A DNA stretch of 64,000 nucleotides from Lepidodermella squamata (lineage: Eukaryota > Gastrotricha): assembly GCA_047495785.1 (NCBI GenBank), contig JBLDXI010000015.1, positions 3,038,001 through 3,102,000 on the forward strand, read 5' to 3'. The notes below the pieces were generated by a model. It saw only the letters and a program-made list of their open reading frames with translations, did no database searches and had not been told where the DNA came from. The stretch's first letter is position 1. Every line of letters starts with the position of its first letter. Position numbers and translations under genes: made by a program. Positions 35,670 through 46,100 of this stretch are shown here, in pieces.

Positions 35670-38600
35670 ATTTATTTAATTTATTTAAAGAGCCATAACG
35701 CCCAGAAGAGGACAGCTCAGACAAGTGATCAATAGAAAAGTAAAGACAACAACAAAATTGAAAATCGAAATAGCATAAATAGTAGACTGATCGGGATCAC
35801 TATCGAAATCAATGCAATGATCAACATAACATGAAAAATATGAAAATATATGAATATTCAACAATCAGAGCAGAGCGGCATTAATGTTGTAGTAGTGTAG
35901 ATAAGCCGCTTGGCGACACGCCTTCGCTGACTCCGCTTCGTAAACGCTCGAAGGCATTTGATTCCACAAGTGCGGGCCACGGTACGACATGCTTAGTTGG
36001 CCTCGCTCGGATGTGTAGGTCGGTTTTAACATGGGTTCGAAATTACGGCAGCTGTAGCCGTGGCTGCGATCGTTCAGCTTAAACATCAACGTGAATTCAT
36101 CCGGCGCCATCTTGTTCAGGCTCTTCCACATGAATGTACATAGGTGCATCGCATGCTTCTGGCCGACTGTTAGCCACCCAAGTCGATGCCGCAGCGGGGC
36201 CGGATCCGCCAATGGATGAGCGCCGTATATGATTTTGATAGCTCGATCCTGCGACGATTGCAGTTTGTCGCGAGTCGATTTTGAGGCCTGTCCGAGGGTG
36301 AGGTCGCCATAATTCAGATGGCTGACGACGAGGCCATTTGTCATCATAACAGCAGTTTTGCGATCGATTCCAGCGTTGACAGCTTGTTTGAGAGCAAACA
36401 GGCCTTTTCGGGCTTTGCCTTTGGCCATCTCGACGTGCTCATCGAATTGTAGCTTGTTGTCAATTTTGAAACCAAGGGTATCCATGATTTCTGACGGCTT
36501 TATCGCAACTCCTCCGATTGTGACCTTGAAATCGGGCGCTGTCGAGAGGTGTGGTTTGAGAAGCATGAATTGCGATTTTTTCCCATTTACTGCGAGGCTG
36601 TTCTGTTTTAGCCATGCGCATACCCTGTCAAGTTCCAGTTGCAGAACTGAGTGGAGTTCGTTGATGTTCTTCGATCCGTAAAAAATTGTAATGTCGTCGG
36701 CGTATTGTGCTATACCGCATCTCCTTAAAATCAAAGGCAGGTCGTTTACATAAATTGTAAACATGAGTGGCCCAAGGACCGATCCTTGTGGCACACCGCA
36801 ATCAATTGACTCGAACGGGGATGCTTCGCCGTTGATTTTCGTGGTTTGGCGGCGATTGCTCAAGTAGTTTATCAATAGGCGAATTGACTTTTCCGTTACA
36901 CCAGCGGATCGGAGAGATTCGATAATCCCATCGTGGTGGAGCGTGTCGAAGGCTTTGGATAAGTCGATCGACACGGCTCCAACCACGTTTCCTTTGTCAA
37001 GTAGATGTCGCCAGCGTTCGGTGAACGATGCCACGCAGGTGTCAGTCGAATGGTATTGACGAAATCCGTGTTGTGCCGGTGTTAAGAATTTGATCGCTCG
37101 CAAATGATCTTTCAGCTGTGTTGCCAGGCAACGCTCGAACGTACGAGCTAGCGGTGAAGTGATCGAAATCGGCCTAAAATTCCCAACCTCAGCCTTTGAT
37201 CCGGACTTATGCAGCGGTGTGACAATAGCCGTTTTCCAATCACTGATGAAGACACCATCTCGAATGGCCAAGTTGAAGAGCGCTGTGAGATGCCGAGCAA
37301 TTGAAGGCTTTGCCATCTTCACGATGCACTCGGGAATGCCGTCGAACCCGGTCGTAGCCTTGTAACTCAGTTTGTCGATCGCTTTTTCGACATCGGTGAC
37401 CGAGACAGGTCGAAACGTAAACGGCGTTGAGCTTCGTTTACGTCTTGCGAAGTTCAGACAGCCTCCGAGACTTTCGGCCACGATTTTTCCTGCTTGTGAG
37501 AAGAACAGATTAAAATTGGTGGCCTTTTGCAATGACTCATCTCTTGATAGCTGTGTCCAGACGTTGCGATTTCGCTTTTTAGCTTGTTCTTTGTCGATCA
37601 ACGGGGCCACTTCGTCCATCACTGCTAGAAGCCGGAGTTTGATTTGAGACCAGAAAGTTTCGCAATCGTCCGACTCGTTGACCGTCGCAAGTTTCTCCTG
37701 TAGTAGTTGATTGAGTCGTTCAGTATCAACACTGTTGTAGTCGCGAAATTTTGAATTTGTCGGGGGTTTTGATTTTTCCTCGCCGTCGTTATCAAGAACC
37801 AACGATGTCGCGTAGTGGTCGCTGAGACCCATGATCGTGCCAGTTTGCGCTATTTCGGCCTGAGGAATGTTGGTCCAGAAGTGATCTAGGCATTTCTCAG
37901 ACGCGGGTCGGGTTACTAGTTGGGTGTAGGCTGGTCGTAGATCGAAGTCAGCAAACACTTTAGTCATCGCGCTAGCAACATTTACGTCACGTAGGTTCCA
38001 GTTGAAGTCTCCGCCGATGATCTGGTAGTCAGCCGTGATGTCTTTGCAGAGAAGAAGAAATTCCTCTAAATCGTCAGCATCGTTGTTATTGAACTCGTCG
38101 CTGGAACCCTTGGGTCGCCTGTAGATCGAGGTCATAGAAAGAATTTTCCCGGATGGTAGTGTTACAACGCATTGATAATTTTCAAAGACTTTCGATGACA
38201 GCGATCGTTCGACAACCACCGCGTGTGTTTTGTAGACCAGTAAGCCGACGCCTCCACCACCCGAATGCGATCGACCTTTCCAAAAACATTCGTAGCCGAA
38301 ATATGGGTCCTCAGGAACGCTGAAGTTCTCTGCAAATGCGTCGTCAACATATTTTGGCATGCAGCCATCAAGCACTTTGACCTCGCCAAGAAAGATTGCT
38401 GTTGGACGGACTACTTCCGCAAACTCTGCTAGGTTCGGAAGCTTGTCTTTTGTTAATAAGCCATTGAGATTTGCTTGCACGAAGCAGTGCAGGTTCGGAG
38501 CAAAGCGCGATCCAACTAGTTCCTGGTGATCCATTGTTGGCGGTACCAGTTGAGCTGGTTGAGTCGGTCCCGGGTTCGGTGACAGTCCCGAGATTAGCAA

Positions 38601-39252
38601 CATCAACAAAATGAAACCTCGCTGGCGAGTAACTTGGCGGAAGGGGTCACGCGCAGCGAAGCAGAAGAATATTGAAAGCCATTCCTGAGTTAGCGTTTCC
38701 GTTGTTCTACCGTCGTGGATAGTAGTGGCCGATGGGCCGCTGTTGCTAGTGACGCCGTATCTGAGCACGCCGTTGCTAGGAAGCACACTGATGGGGCAAC
38801 AAATTTCAAGCTGATGCATCCTTTCGAGTAGAAGAATTATTTTCATGAGCGGCACGTGCTTGGCCTCGGTGTTGTTTACGAATGGCGTCATAACCGATAT
38901 GAAATTCAAAAATTCAAAATTGTCCGTCTGACCTGGATTTTGACTTGCCGCTGTCTCGGAAACCAGGGCAACCTCGAGCCCGGTCTGTACCGAGGGGGGA
39001 GGAATCACTGCCGAAGAGGTGACGACTGATAGGAAAGCCAGCAAAAATGACAGCGTTGTCACGAGAGCCAACCTATTAGAGTTGGATGGAAGCTGCCTCA
39101 TCTTCGATTGATTGCCAGGCAGCCGATCCACAACTTCGCTTGCCGTAGTTGACGTAGTCGATGTTAGTTTCGAGAAGTATATACAATATTTAATCGTCAA
39201 CGGTCAGAGCCGTCCCCTATCTCAGAAAATTTAATATTCAATCGCAGATTAC
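35670..39252 (-). mobile_element. CR1/L2-like LINE inserted within unit B
   Basis: Boundaries come from comparison with the uninterrupted unit A, whose empty site reads GTGACCTACTTTTTAAC. The 3' end on the minus strand carries a short TTAAATAAATTAAATAAA tail. At most 2-3 bp of target duplication is visible. The element holds one long open frame (35865-39101) and only about 150 bp of 5' sequence, so it may be slightly 5' truncated. Confidence 0.85.
35865..39101 (-). CDS. LINE polyprotein: endonuclease and reverse transcriptase, intact
   Basis: 1078 residues from the ATG at 39101; the frame upstream has only a TTG. Order: a hydrophobic N-terminal stretch (LALVTTLSFLLAFLSVV); a LISGLSPNPGP motif resembling the 2A-like GDVExNPGP seen near the N-terminus of some CR1-like elements, but lacking its Asp and Glu; an APE-type endonuclease (QANLNG, FLGEVK, SIYRRP, GDFNWN, LDHFW, LSDHYA); then a reverse transcriptase with ISLTSPLAR-like fingers, VPQGSVLGPL and the catalytic YADD. 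A C-terminal domain ends in PHLWNQMPSSV. No frameshift or stop interrupts it, so it could be recently active. Confidence 0.85.
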   Translation of the reverse strand: MRQLPSNSNRLALVTTLSFLLAFLSVVTSSAVIPPPSVQTGLEVALVSETAASQNPGQTDNFEFLNFISVMTPFVNNTEAKHVPLMKIILLLERMHQLEICCPISVLPSNGVLRYGVTSNSGPSATTIHDGRTTETLTQEWLSIFFCFAARDPFRQVTRQRGFILLMLLISGLSPNPGPTQPAQLVPPTMDHQELVGSRFAPNLHCFVQANLNGLLTKDKLPNLAEFAEVVRPTAIFLGEVKVLDGCMPKYVDDAFAENFSVPEDPYFGYECFWKGRSHSGGGGVGLLVYKTHAVVVERSLSSKVFENYQCVVTLPSGKILSMTSIYRRPKGSSDEFNNNDADDLEEFLLLCKDITADYQIIGGDFNWNLRDVNVASAMTKVFADFDLRPAYTQLVTRPASEKCLDHFWTNIPQAEIAQTGTIMGLSDHYATSLVLDNDGEEKSKPPTNSKFRDYNSVDTERLNQLLQEKLATVNESDDCETFWSQIKLRLLAVMDEVAPLIDKEQAKKRNRNVWTQLSRDESLQKATNFNLFFSQAGKIVAESLGGCLNFARRKRSSTPFTFRPVSVTDVEKAIDKLSYKATTGFDGIPECIVKMAKPSIARHLTALFNLAIRDGVFISDWKTAIVTPLHKSGSKAEVGNFRPISITSPLARTFERCLATQLKDHLRAIKFLTPAQHGFRQYHSTDTCVASFTERWRHLLDKGNVVGAVSIDLSKAFDTLHHDGIIESLRSAGVTEKSIRLLINYLSNRRQTTKINGEASPFESIDCGVPQGSVLGPLMFTIYVNDLPLILRRCGIAQYADDITIFYGSKNINELHSVLQLELDRVCAWLKQNSLAVNGKKSQFMLLKPHLSTAPDFKVTIGGVAIKPSEIMDTLGFKIDNKLQFDEHVEMAKGKARKGLFALKQAVNAGIDRKTAVMMTNGLVVSHLNYGDLTLGQASKSTRDKLQSSQDRAIKIIYGAHPLADPAPLRHRLGWLTVGQKHAMHLCTFMWKSLNKMAPDEFTLMFKLNDRSHGYSCRNFEPMLKPTYTSERGQLSMSYRGPHLWNQMPSSVYEAESAKACRQAAYLHYYNINAALL

Positions 39253-40200
39253 TTTTTAACAGCCTCCTTTTTTGAAATGATTCGTTATACAATGAGGTCA
39301 ACAAGTGTTGAGAGGTCTAAACGCTCGATTTCGTACAAAAATCGACCGTTAAAGTCGACTTTTATCGCCCGTAGTGCATTTATGTTTGCGATATAAAGCC
39401 CCATTTACCACTATAAAGTTGGCTTTATGTTCGAAAACCATACCGGTCGACTTTATCGATAAAGGCTGCTTCGAAAACAACCCTCAATATTAGCTAACTT
39501 TCGGAATGGGCAGAGGCAAAAGGCAAATGTTGGCCTGAAGGCTCAGGTCTAGGCTCATGCAGATCTCGCACTTGTTTGCTTTAACATCCTCTCTTGGCGC
39601 CACACCGATTCTCCAGTTGATCTGAGCCCGCTCCGGAGCAAGATAGGGCGCAAGCATAGAGAAAAAACGACCCTTTTCACTTTGTTCTCTATGAGCGCAA
39701 GTTGCAGCTGGCTCAAGTCTCTAAGCAATCGGCGATGATCCTCGGTTCCGATGGATTTTCTGCGGAATCGAACGAGATCCATCGACCAAATTGACTTGGC
39801 CCGCTTGTTTCCGTGTCTGCAATCCTTCAACCGTAAATTTTCTCGCAATTACGGAATAATAAAATAAATGGGTCGTGGGGGATATCTCGTCTCCATTTTC
39901 AATACGAGTGCAGTCGTTGTTTTGCTCGGTGCTATTCACGCACACGGCCGAAACCGGGTGAATGACGAGCTATAGGACATACGTTAATATTTTTCGGCGA
40001 AAACCGAAAAACAATTGTCATCTGATAAAACAAAGATGATCAGGGAGTTGAAGTTTTGCCTACGTTGCCGCGTATTTTTCTCTTGCCAAAATCATCCTAC
40101 GCACTTAAATCGCAAAATAACGTGATGTGCGTCCAAGCGCCTGAATCTACATGTTATTCTCCTACGCCGGAATGAGGCATTGGCGAGGGCGTTTCGATTC

Positions 40201-40207
40201 GATATAA
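40201..40207 (+). promoter_or_regulatory. TATA-like box, protease-module gene B
   Basis: GATATAA 75 bp upstream of the ATG at 40276, identical to gene A. Confidence 0.5.
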
Positions 40208-40275
40208 TGGCAGGTATTCATTCAATTTTTCATTATTTCCGTTTTCCTCAATTGACAAATACTCCATTTTACGCG

Positions 40276-42604
40276 ATGAACAGACTGTTTTTGGTGGCAG
40301 GTCTAACTGGTAAGCTAATCCGAAGCAATACATATACTCCCTTTCATCCATTACTTTTTTATTCTTCTAGCGCTCTGTTATGCAGACTTACTAGAATTTC
40401 AACACGAGGCTGCGAGGCAAGCAAGTGTTGAGACTTGCGATACCACAGGACTTCCCGATACATTGGATCACTCGAAGCTTCATCCGGAATGGTTTGACGT
40501 CAAGAGCCAGCACTGCCAGGGCTGTTACTACTGGTCGGCTGTTGCTGCAACTCGTTGCGCCTGGTCGAAGGCCTGGGGCAAACCAGCTCCGAAAATCTCC
40601 GAGCAGGTTAGCATTCTCCTGAACGACGAGCGTAAAAATATAAGCTTTTCCACAGGCATTGATCGATTGCAATGCGCCAAACTGTAATGGTACCGGCGGA
40701 GCTCCTGAGAACGTGTACGACTTCATGGTCAGGAATGGTGGCACGCCGACTTATGACCAATACCCGATACGCGACTACATGAACGAGGGGTTGCGAGGGC
40801 AGTGCAAGTACGACCAGTTTCCCAAGAGTATCCCCTTTCGGAAAGCCCGTACCGATCCGGCGCCATGGAACTCGTGGGGATACAAGAGTTTCAGCGGCAA
40901 GAGCTTCACATGCACCAAGAAGGTAGAAAAACGGTTCGATATGATTTGATTGAAATAGTTTAGGATTTGCGTTCCTCAAGGCTATCAATGATTATGGTTG
41001 CCTGACTATGCCGTACTGCAGCACCGCTCCCGGCTCGAATGGATACAAGGGGGGAATCATGGACTGGGGAGTCGGCGGGTGCAACAAAATCTACCGAATG
41101 GACCACGTCGTTGCGCTTGTTGGTTACGGTGTCGATCAGGCGAGCGGACGGCCGTACTACGTCGGTCTGAACAGCTGGGGGACGAATTGGGGAGAAGGAG
41201 GTTTCTTTAGAGTCTACGCTGACTCGGTTGCCGTTGGCGTCTCGGCTCCTCTAGTCGAGACACCTGACACCTTAGGAAAGGTGGTTCCTTACGATCGCGT
41301 CAACGACCTAGCGCTATCCAATGCTCAGCTGTTTATTGGGGAGGGGACGGCAAAAGCTAGCCAATGCCCTTGGTCTAATTTCCGGTATTTCTAAGCTTTA
41401 AATTGTGTTAGCATTCTAGCTATATTTGATTTCAGCACCCTGACCGAAGTCTATAGCTGTTATATAACAGCTAGCGGTCTCGGCGACTTCGCTACTACTG
41501 CTGCTGCTAAGCGAGGCAAAACGCTGAATGACGTGGCTGATGCTGTGGCTGGATTCGACTACAACTTCGAAGATTCTAAATGCAGACCTCAGGAGAAAGT
41601 AGCCGCGTGTTCTCCTATTCCAGTCGGCTATGGCTCGCTGTCAAATTATCCCGCGGAGATCAAACCGGAGGCTTGCCGTTACGCCTCGTGCGCTGTTAAC
41701 GAGTACAAGAAACTAGCAACTACCGACGACTGCAAAACGTTTCAGCTGTATTTCGAAATGGCTTCCGAGTTCCAAATCAACAAGTTCTGTCCTGGAGGAG
41801 TTCCATCGTCAGCGCCAGCTCCTGCCCCAGCGCCAGCTCCAGCCCCTGCACCTGCTCCAGCTCCAGCTCCAGCACCTGCTCCAGCACCCGCGCCCGCCCC
41901 AGCTCCTGCTCCTGCGCCAGCTCCCGCCCCTGCTCCTGCTCCTGCTCCTGCTCCAGCCCCCGCCCCAGCTCCAGTACCAACCGGACCTATTCCGGACTGG
42001 TATGCTGATAGCTACTTCATGCTATACCGCGCTTTCTGGGGATCTTTGGTGTATCCTGGTGATGAAGCGTCACTGGCAGACTGCAAACAGAAATGCTGGG
42101 TTGCTTACTTGTACAGCGGATCAGATTCCACCAACAGGTTTGTATCTGAGCTCATCCAAATTTTCTAGTTTCAGTGATTTAAATTGCAGAGACGAGTACA
42201 CTTATACGCTGTGCGGAAATCAATGCGTTCCAACTAAAGTTGCGAATGTCACCGCGATTGCTACTAAAAATGGCTTGTCATACCAGGATCTGATCAGAGC
42301 AGACAGCAGTTTCCGAACCGCACGATTCTACGGAGGTGCTTCTAACACTTGTTACCAGGGGCAAGTTAGCGGTGTCGCTCAATGCCCAGCTCCGCCTGCT
42401 TCAGCATCGTCTATTGACCTGAGATACTTCCTGTCGTATTCTAGCTCCTTCAAGACTGAAATTTCCCAGACCTGTGCCCATCTCAAGTGCGCCATTCCGG
42501 TTTACAAGAGCATGACGGGACCGGCGGCTTGCATGAGTTCAAAGCCTATCCTGTGGATCAGCCACCAGTGGTTCTTGGACACACTTGGTTCCCTTTGCCA
42601 GTGA
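40276..42604 (+). CDS. Papain-fold protease with Pro-Ala linker and duplicated Cys-rich module, copy B
   Basis: Exons 40276-40309, 40371-40606, 40656-40922, 40981-41384, 41436-42137 and 42190-42604; 685 residues, same length and splice sites as copy A at 28093-30421. The differences I see are few: for example EDSK for QDSK, KPEA for KPDA, QLYF for QMYF, GDEASL for GDEPSL, QCVPT for QCVPA. Codon order within the Pro-Ala linker also differs slightly while total length is equal. Catalytic Cys, His and Asn are intact, so both copies look functional. The promoter is duplicated too, so they may be co-expressed. The 12.2-kb separation is partly due to the LINE in the intergenic part of unit B. Confidence 0.82.
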
Positions 42605-42710
42605 TTGTGCGCTGTGAGATGTAATGCTGAAAATGCAATTGAGAGAGTTGAAGAGATGAAGAAGAGTAAATTATGATTGCAGTATTTATCTGTAGATTTG
42701 ACGTGTGTAA

Positions 42711-43025
42711 ATTGAATGTCTGCGCAAATGCTTTTGAATTTGAGAGATATGTTAAATAAAGTATATGGGAGTGAGCTTTGGCTTCTTTCAAAGGAAAACA
42801 CGTATTGTGGCCATAAAGGATCATTGGAACTACTTTACTGTTCAATGCTATGGGCCTACGAGCGATGCCGAAGAAGAGGCGAAGGAGCGTTTTATGGGAT
42901 GCTCCAGAGCAGAGTCTCGATAGCCCATAAACATGACCTACTGATAGTCATGGGCGACTTCAACGCTAAAGTGGGCCGTGATAACAACGGGTTTGAGGTC
43001 TTGAGTATATACGTCGTAGTCTAAT
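42711..43025 (+). mobile_element. LINE endonuclease fragment, frameshifted
   Basis: DLLIVMGDFNAKVGRDN is the conserved core of an APE-type LINE endonuclease. The upstream part reads in a different frame (one-base shift near 42890), so it is broken. Contains the CGTATTGTGGCCATAAAGGA block shared with 32390-32435. Confidence 0.65.
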
Positions 43026-43139
43026 AAGCAATTGAGAATCCAAGTAGTTGTTGCCAATTTGCTCAAAAATCTAGTTTAATATGCTGTTATGATTGACGAC
43101 ATATATAAATAAAACCGCCTGGATATTCGAAAGTTAGCC

Positions 43140-43145
43140 TTTATT
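43140..43145 (-). terminator. Poly(A) signal of the MAM/astacin/EGF gene
   Basis: AATAAA on the minus strand about 45 bp after the stop at 43190. Confidence 0.55.
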
Positions 43146-43189
43146 TCACTCGAAATAATTTGTGAAAATATATAATTAAAATAATGGTA

Positions 43190-46100
43190 CTAATGAACTG
43201 TTTTTATCAGTGCTAGGTGAAGCATAAAAAGAGCAGCAACGGCAAGATAGCATGATTTTGTCATATTCGCTCCGCTTATAACAACTGTTTGAGTCTGTAA
43301 ACCAATAATACATAACAATCCATGACATAAGACTTTTAAAAGAATATACCTGTGTGACAACTGGCGGCTTGATCGCGTATAAACATCGCGGCCTTTCGCT
43401 AGAATATCGGCACTGGATGCAAGCCAGACCAGATTCGCAGATGGTCTCGCGCGAAATCGGGCAAACTGAGTTCTTGCCGATAACAACGCCGCTTCTCGCA
43501 CATGTTTTCGCCGTCTCATTCCTTTCGTTCAAGTAGTCTTGAAGAACATAACCGGGTTGGCAGAGGCAAATGCCGGCTATGCATGATGCCCTAAGATGAA
43601 TAAAACAAAAAATGAAGGTTCGCAAAAAATAAAAAAAATTCCGGAAAATTTACCGATCTAAAAGGCTGCAGTCTACATCACTGGTGCAACTGTCGCCATA
43701 AGTAGCAGCGCGGCAGGTGTAATCGGATTGTCGTACACTGCCAGGTGGACACGTACACTTGCCTAAAATATCAGGAAAAATATCCAGTTTTAAAGGAAAA
43801 ATTTGGAAAATAGCGAGAATCTTACTGTTTTTGCAGCTTAGGTCGTAGTAACATTCCTCTGACGCAGCGCAATCTTCTCCATAAATTTTATTCGCCGTGA
43901 TGCTTACACAACGGCCAAGTGGCCCTCGTTTGAACCCATCCTGTTATAAGATAATTGTTTTTAATTTTAATTCAAATTGAAAGATTGAAACAATTCACTC
44001 GATTTGGGTTTAAAATCACCCCTCAAATTAGGGTGGTAATTCCCCTCAAATTAGGGTGACTGATTACAAAAAAATAGATTTTAGTTTTAGACGCAATCAC
44101 GACTGTATAGGACCTCAAAATTTCCTAGTAAAGATGTATTCTTTGTAACAACCAGCACAAAAACATTTATCATTATTCAAACGCCGAAATGTTGTCATTC
44201 CCAAGATTAGGTTAAGGTGGAGATGAAAATCAGCAATTTTACCTGACAAGTACACACGCCTTCGGTCGAGCATCTCGAATTTTCAGTGCAGACAACGTCT
44301 GGTGAGTCGCATCGCTCGTCAATCCGCCTTCCGATGTAGCATCGACCGGACAGGAGGACATAACCAGGCTGGCAAGCGCATTGGCCGTAGTAGCACTGCG
44401 TTGTTATCCGATCACAACTACAAATAAATACAGTAGGTAAATTAATTGTTTTTTTATTTAGCGAAAAGTAAATTTTACCGAGAATTAGCTGTGTTACATT
44501 GCCAATTTTCCTGGCATCTTGATCCAATTCCGGTGGCAGACGCTGCAACTTGATCACATGAACTACCTGTATAGCCAGCGTTACATGTACATTGATCCTA
44601 ATGATTCATTAAGATTCATTCAGATTTTCAATAAAATTGATGTCAAAATTACCGGGCCAGTGCAACGACCGTTGACGCAGGCTTAAATAAATAATTAAAA
44701 TGTAGTTGAATTGATTATTTCGATCAAAAATATATTACAGTTTGAGCAGGCTGGATTGACGCAACCTTGCCCTGACCAGCCACTGCGGCATTTGCAAGTG
44801 TTAGGCGCTATGCAATCTCTGATGGAGAAATCGTTAGTAAAACCTGAAATATTTAATCAAAGTTCTCTATACCCGTTAGGCCCACAGCTCGTCGCGCAAG
44901 TTGGAGTGTTGCAGCCTGTTCCACTCCAACCAGGATCTGTTAATTAATGGTGAGTTAGGATTTGCAGTTGTAGACAACAAAATTACGAAAACTTACTGCA
45001 CTTGCATTGATTCGGAGCCACACATTGGGCATTAGCACCGCATCCTAGAAATTAAAAAAAAATAATTGATAAATTTATTTCAAATAAGCTGGTTTTTTCT
45101 ACCTCCAGAGCATAGGGGAACAGTACATCTTGGGCCACTCCAATTTTTTGCGCAATTGCAGGTTCCTGAACCCGAGCAAACCCCGCGACCCTGGCTGAAG
45201 TTGCAGTCTTCGTCTGTCTTACAAACAGCAGTATCTGACGAGCCTTGAGTCTCACAAGCTACACCAGAGTAACCAGCAGCTAATAATTAATAAAAATAGA
45301 TTTTAAACGATTTTAGAGAAAAAAACGTACGACAACTGCAAAAGTCAGGTTGTGAACAATAGCCGCCATTTTGGCAAGGATTCTGCGTACAAACTGCAAC
45401 ATCTAAACGGAAGATTGAAATCTTAATTTTTTTGTCTCAATTTTAACAACAATATTTAACCGCAATACTGCCCAGCCCAGCCATACGGACAAGCACACGT
45501 TCCACTTGCTCGAGGCGTTCCGCCATTTTGGCAATTTACGTCTAAAATTTAGCGCACTTTAATCAATCAATTCGGGTGAATAGCGAATTTCTGCCTACTT
45601 GGTGGTGGTTGTTGAGTAGTTGTTGGACTCGATGTTGAAGTGGAGCATGTTTTTCCGGTAAAACCAGCCCTGCAAACGCAGAAATCAGGACCCTGACAGG
45701 TACCACCATTTTGACAGGCCGGCGAACAATCTAATTAGCATAATTTAAATTTATTCGGTTTTTTTGCTTATTTATTACTTGGCCTGCTTGTTGTCGAGCA
45801 TCCATAAGCTTGGCTAGAATAACAGATAACTAATCGAAACAGAAAATACTATTTATAAACTTACTTGATAGCTGCGATGTCTCCGTAGGACATGCCGAAT
45901 CGCTGGCCCATTAACCGCGATTGAGGAGTATCCACTTTCGGGGTCAGGGTGCGTGACACCGGGTCAACAGCGTAGGCGAACGGGCCGAAATGCGTGATCG
46001 AGGTGAAGTCGTAAGCGCCGATTTGCAGACCGTTGTAATCAATCATTATCTGATCTATTCCAGATTCCTGATTTAAACGCAAAAATTGTCGGGGAAATTT

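Larger units (their letters stand above)
39253..42710. repeat. Segmental duplication, unit B right part
   Basis: Resumes the duplicated unit after the LINE and runs to about 42710, at a constant offset of 12183 bp from unit A through the gene. It includes the second half of the split MITE (to about 39495) and the second protease-module gene. Confidence 0.88.

Noticed and set aside
44843-44886. A 29-30 bp non-canonical intron in the EGF gene (donor after CCTAACG)
   Set aside because: Using the GT at 44885 gives a canonical 42-bp GT-AG intron that keeps the frame and the cysteine, so no unusual splicing is needed.
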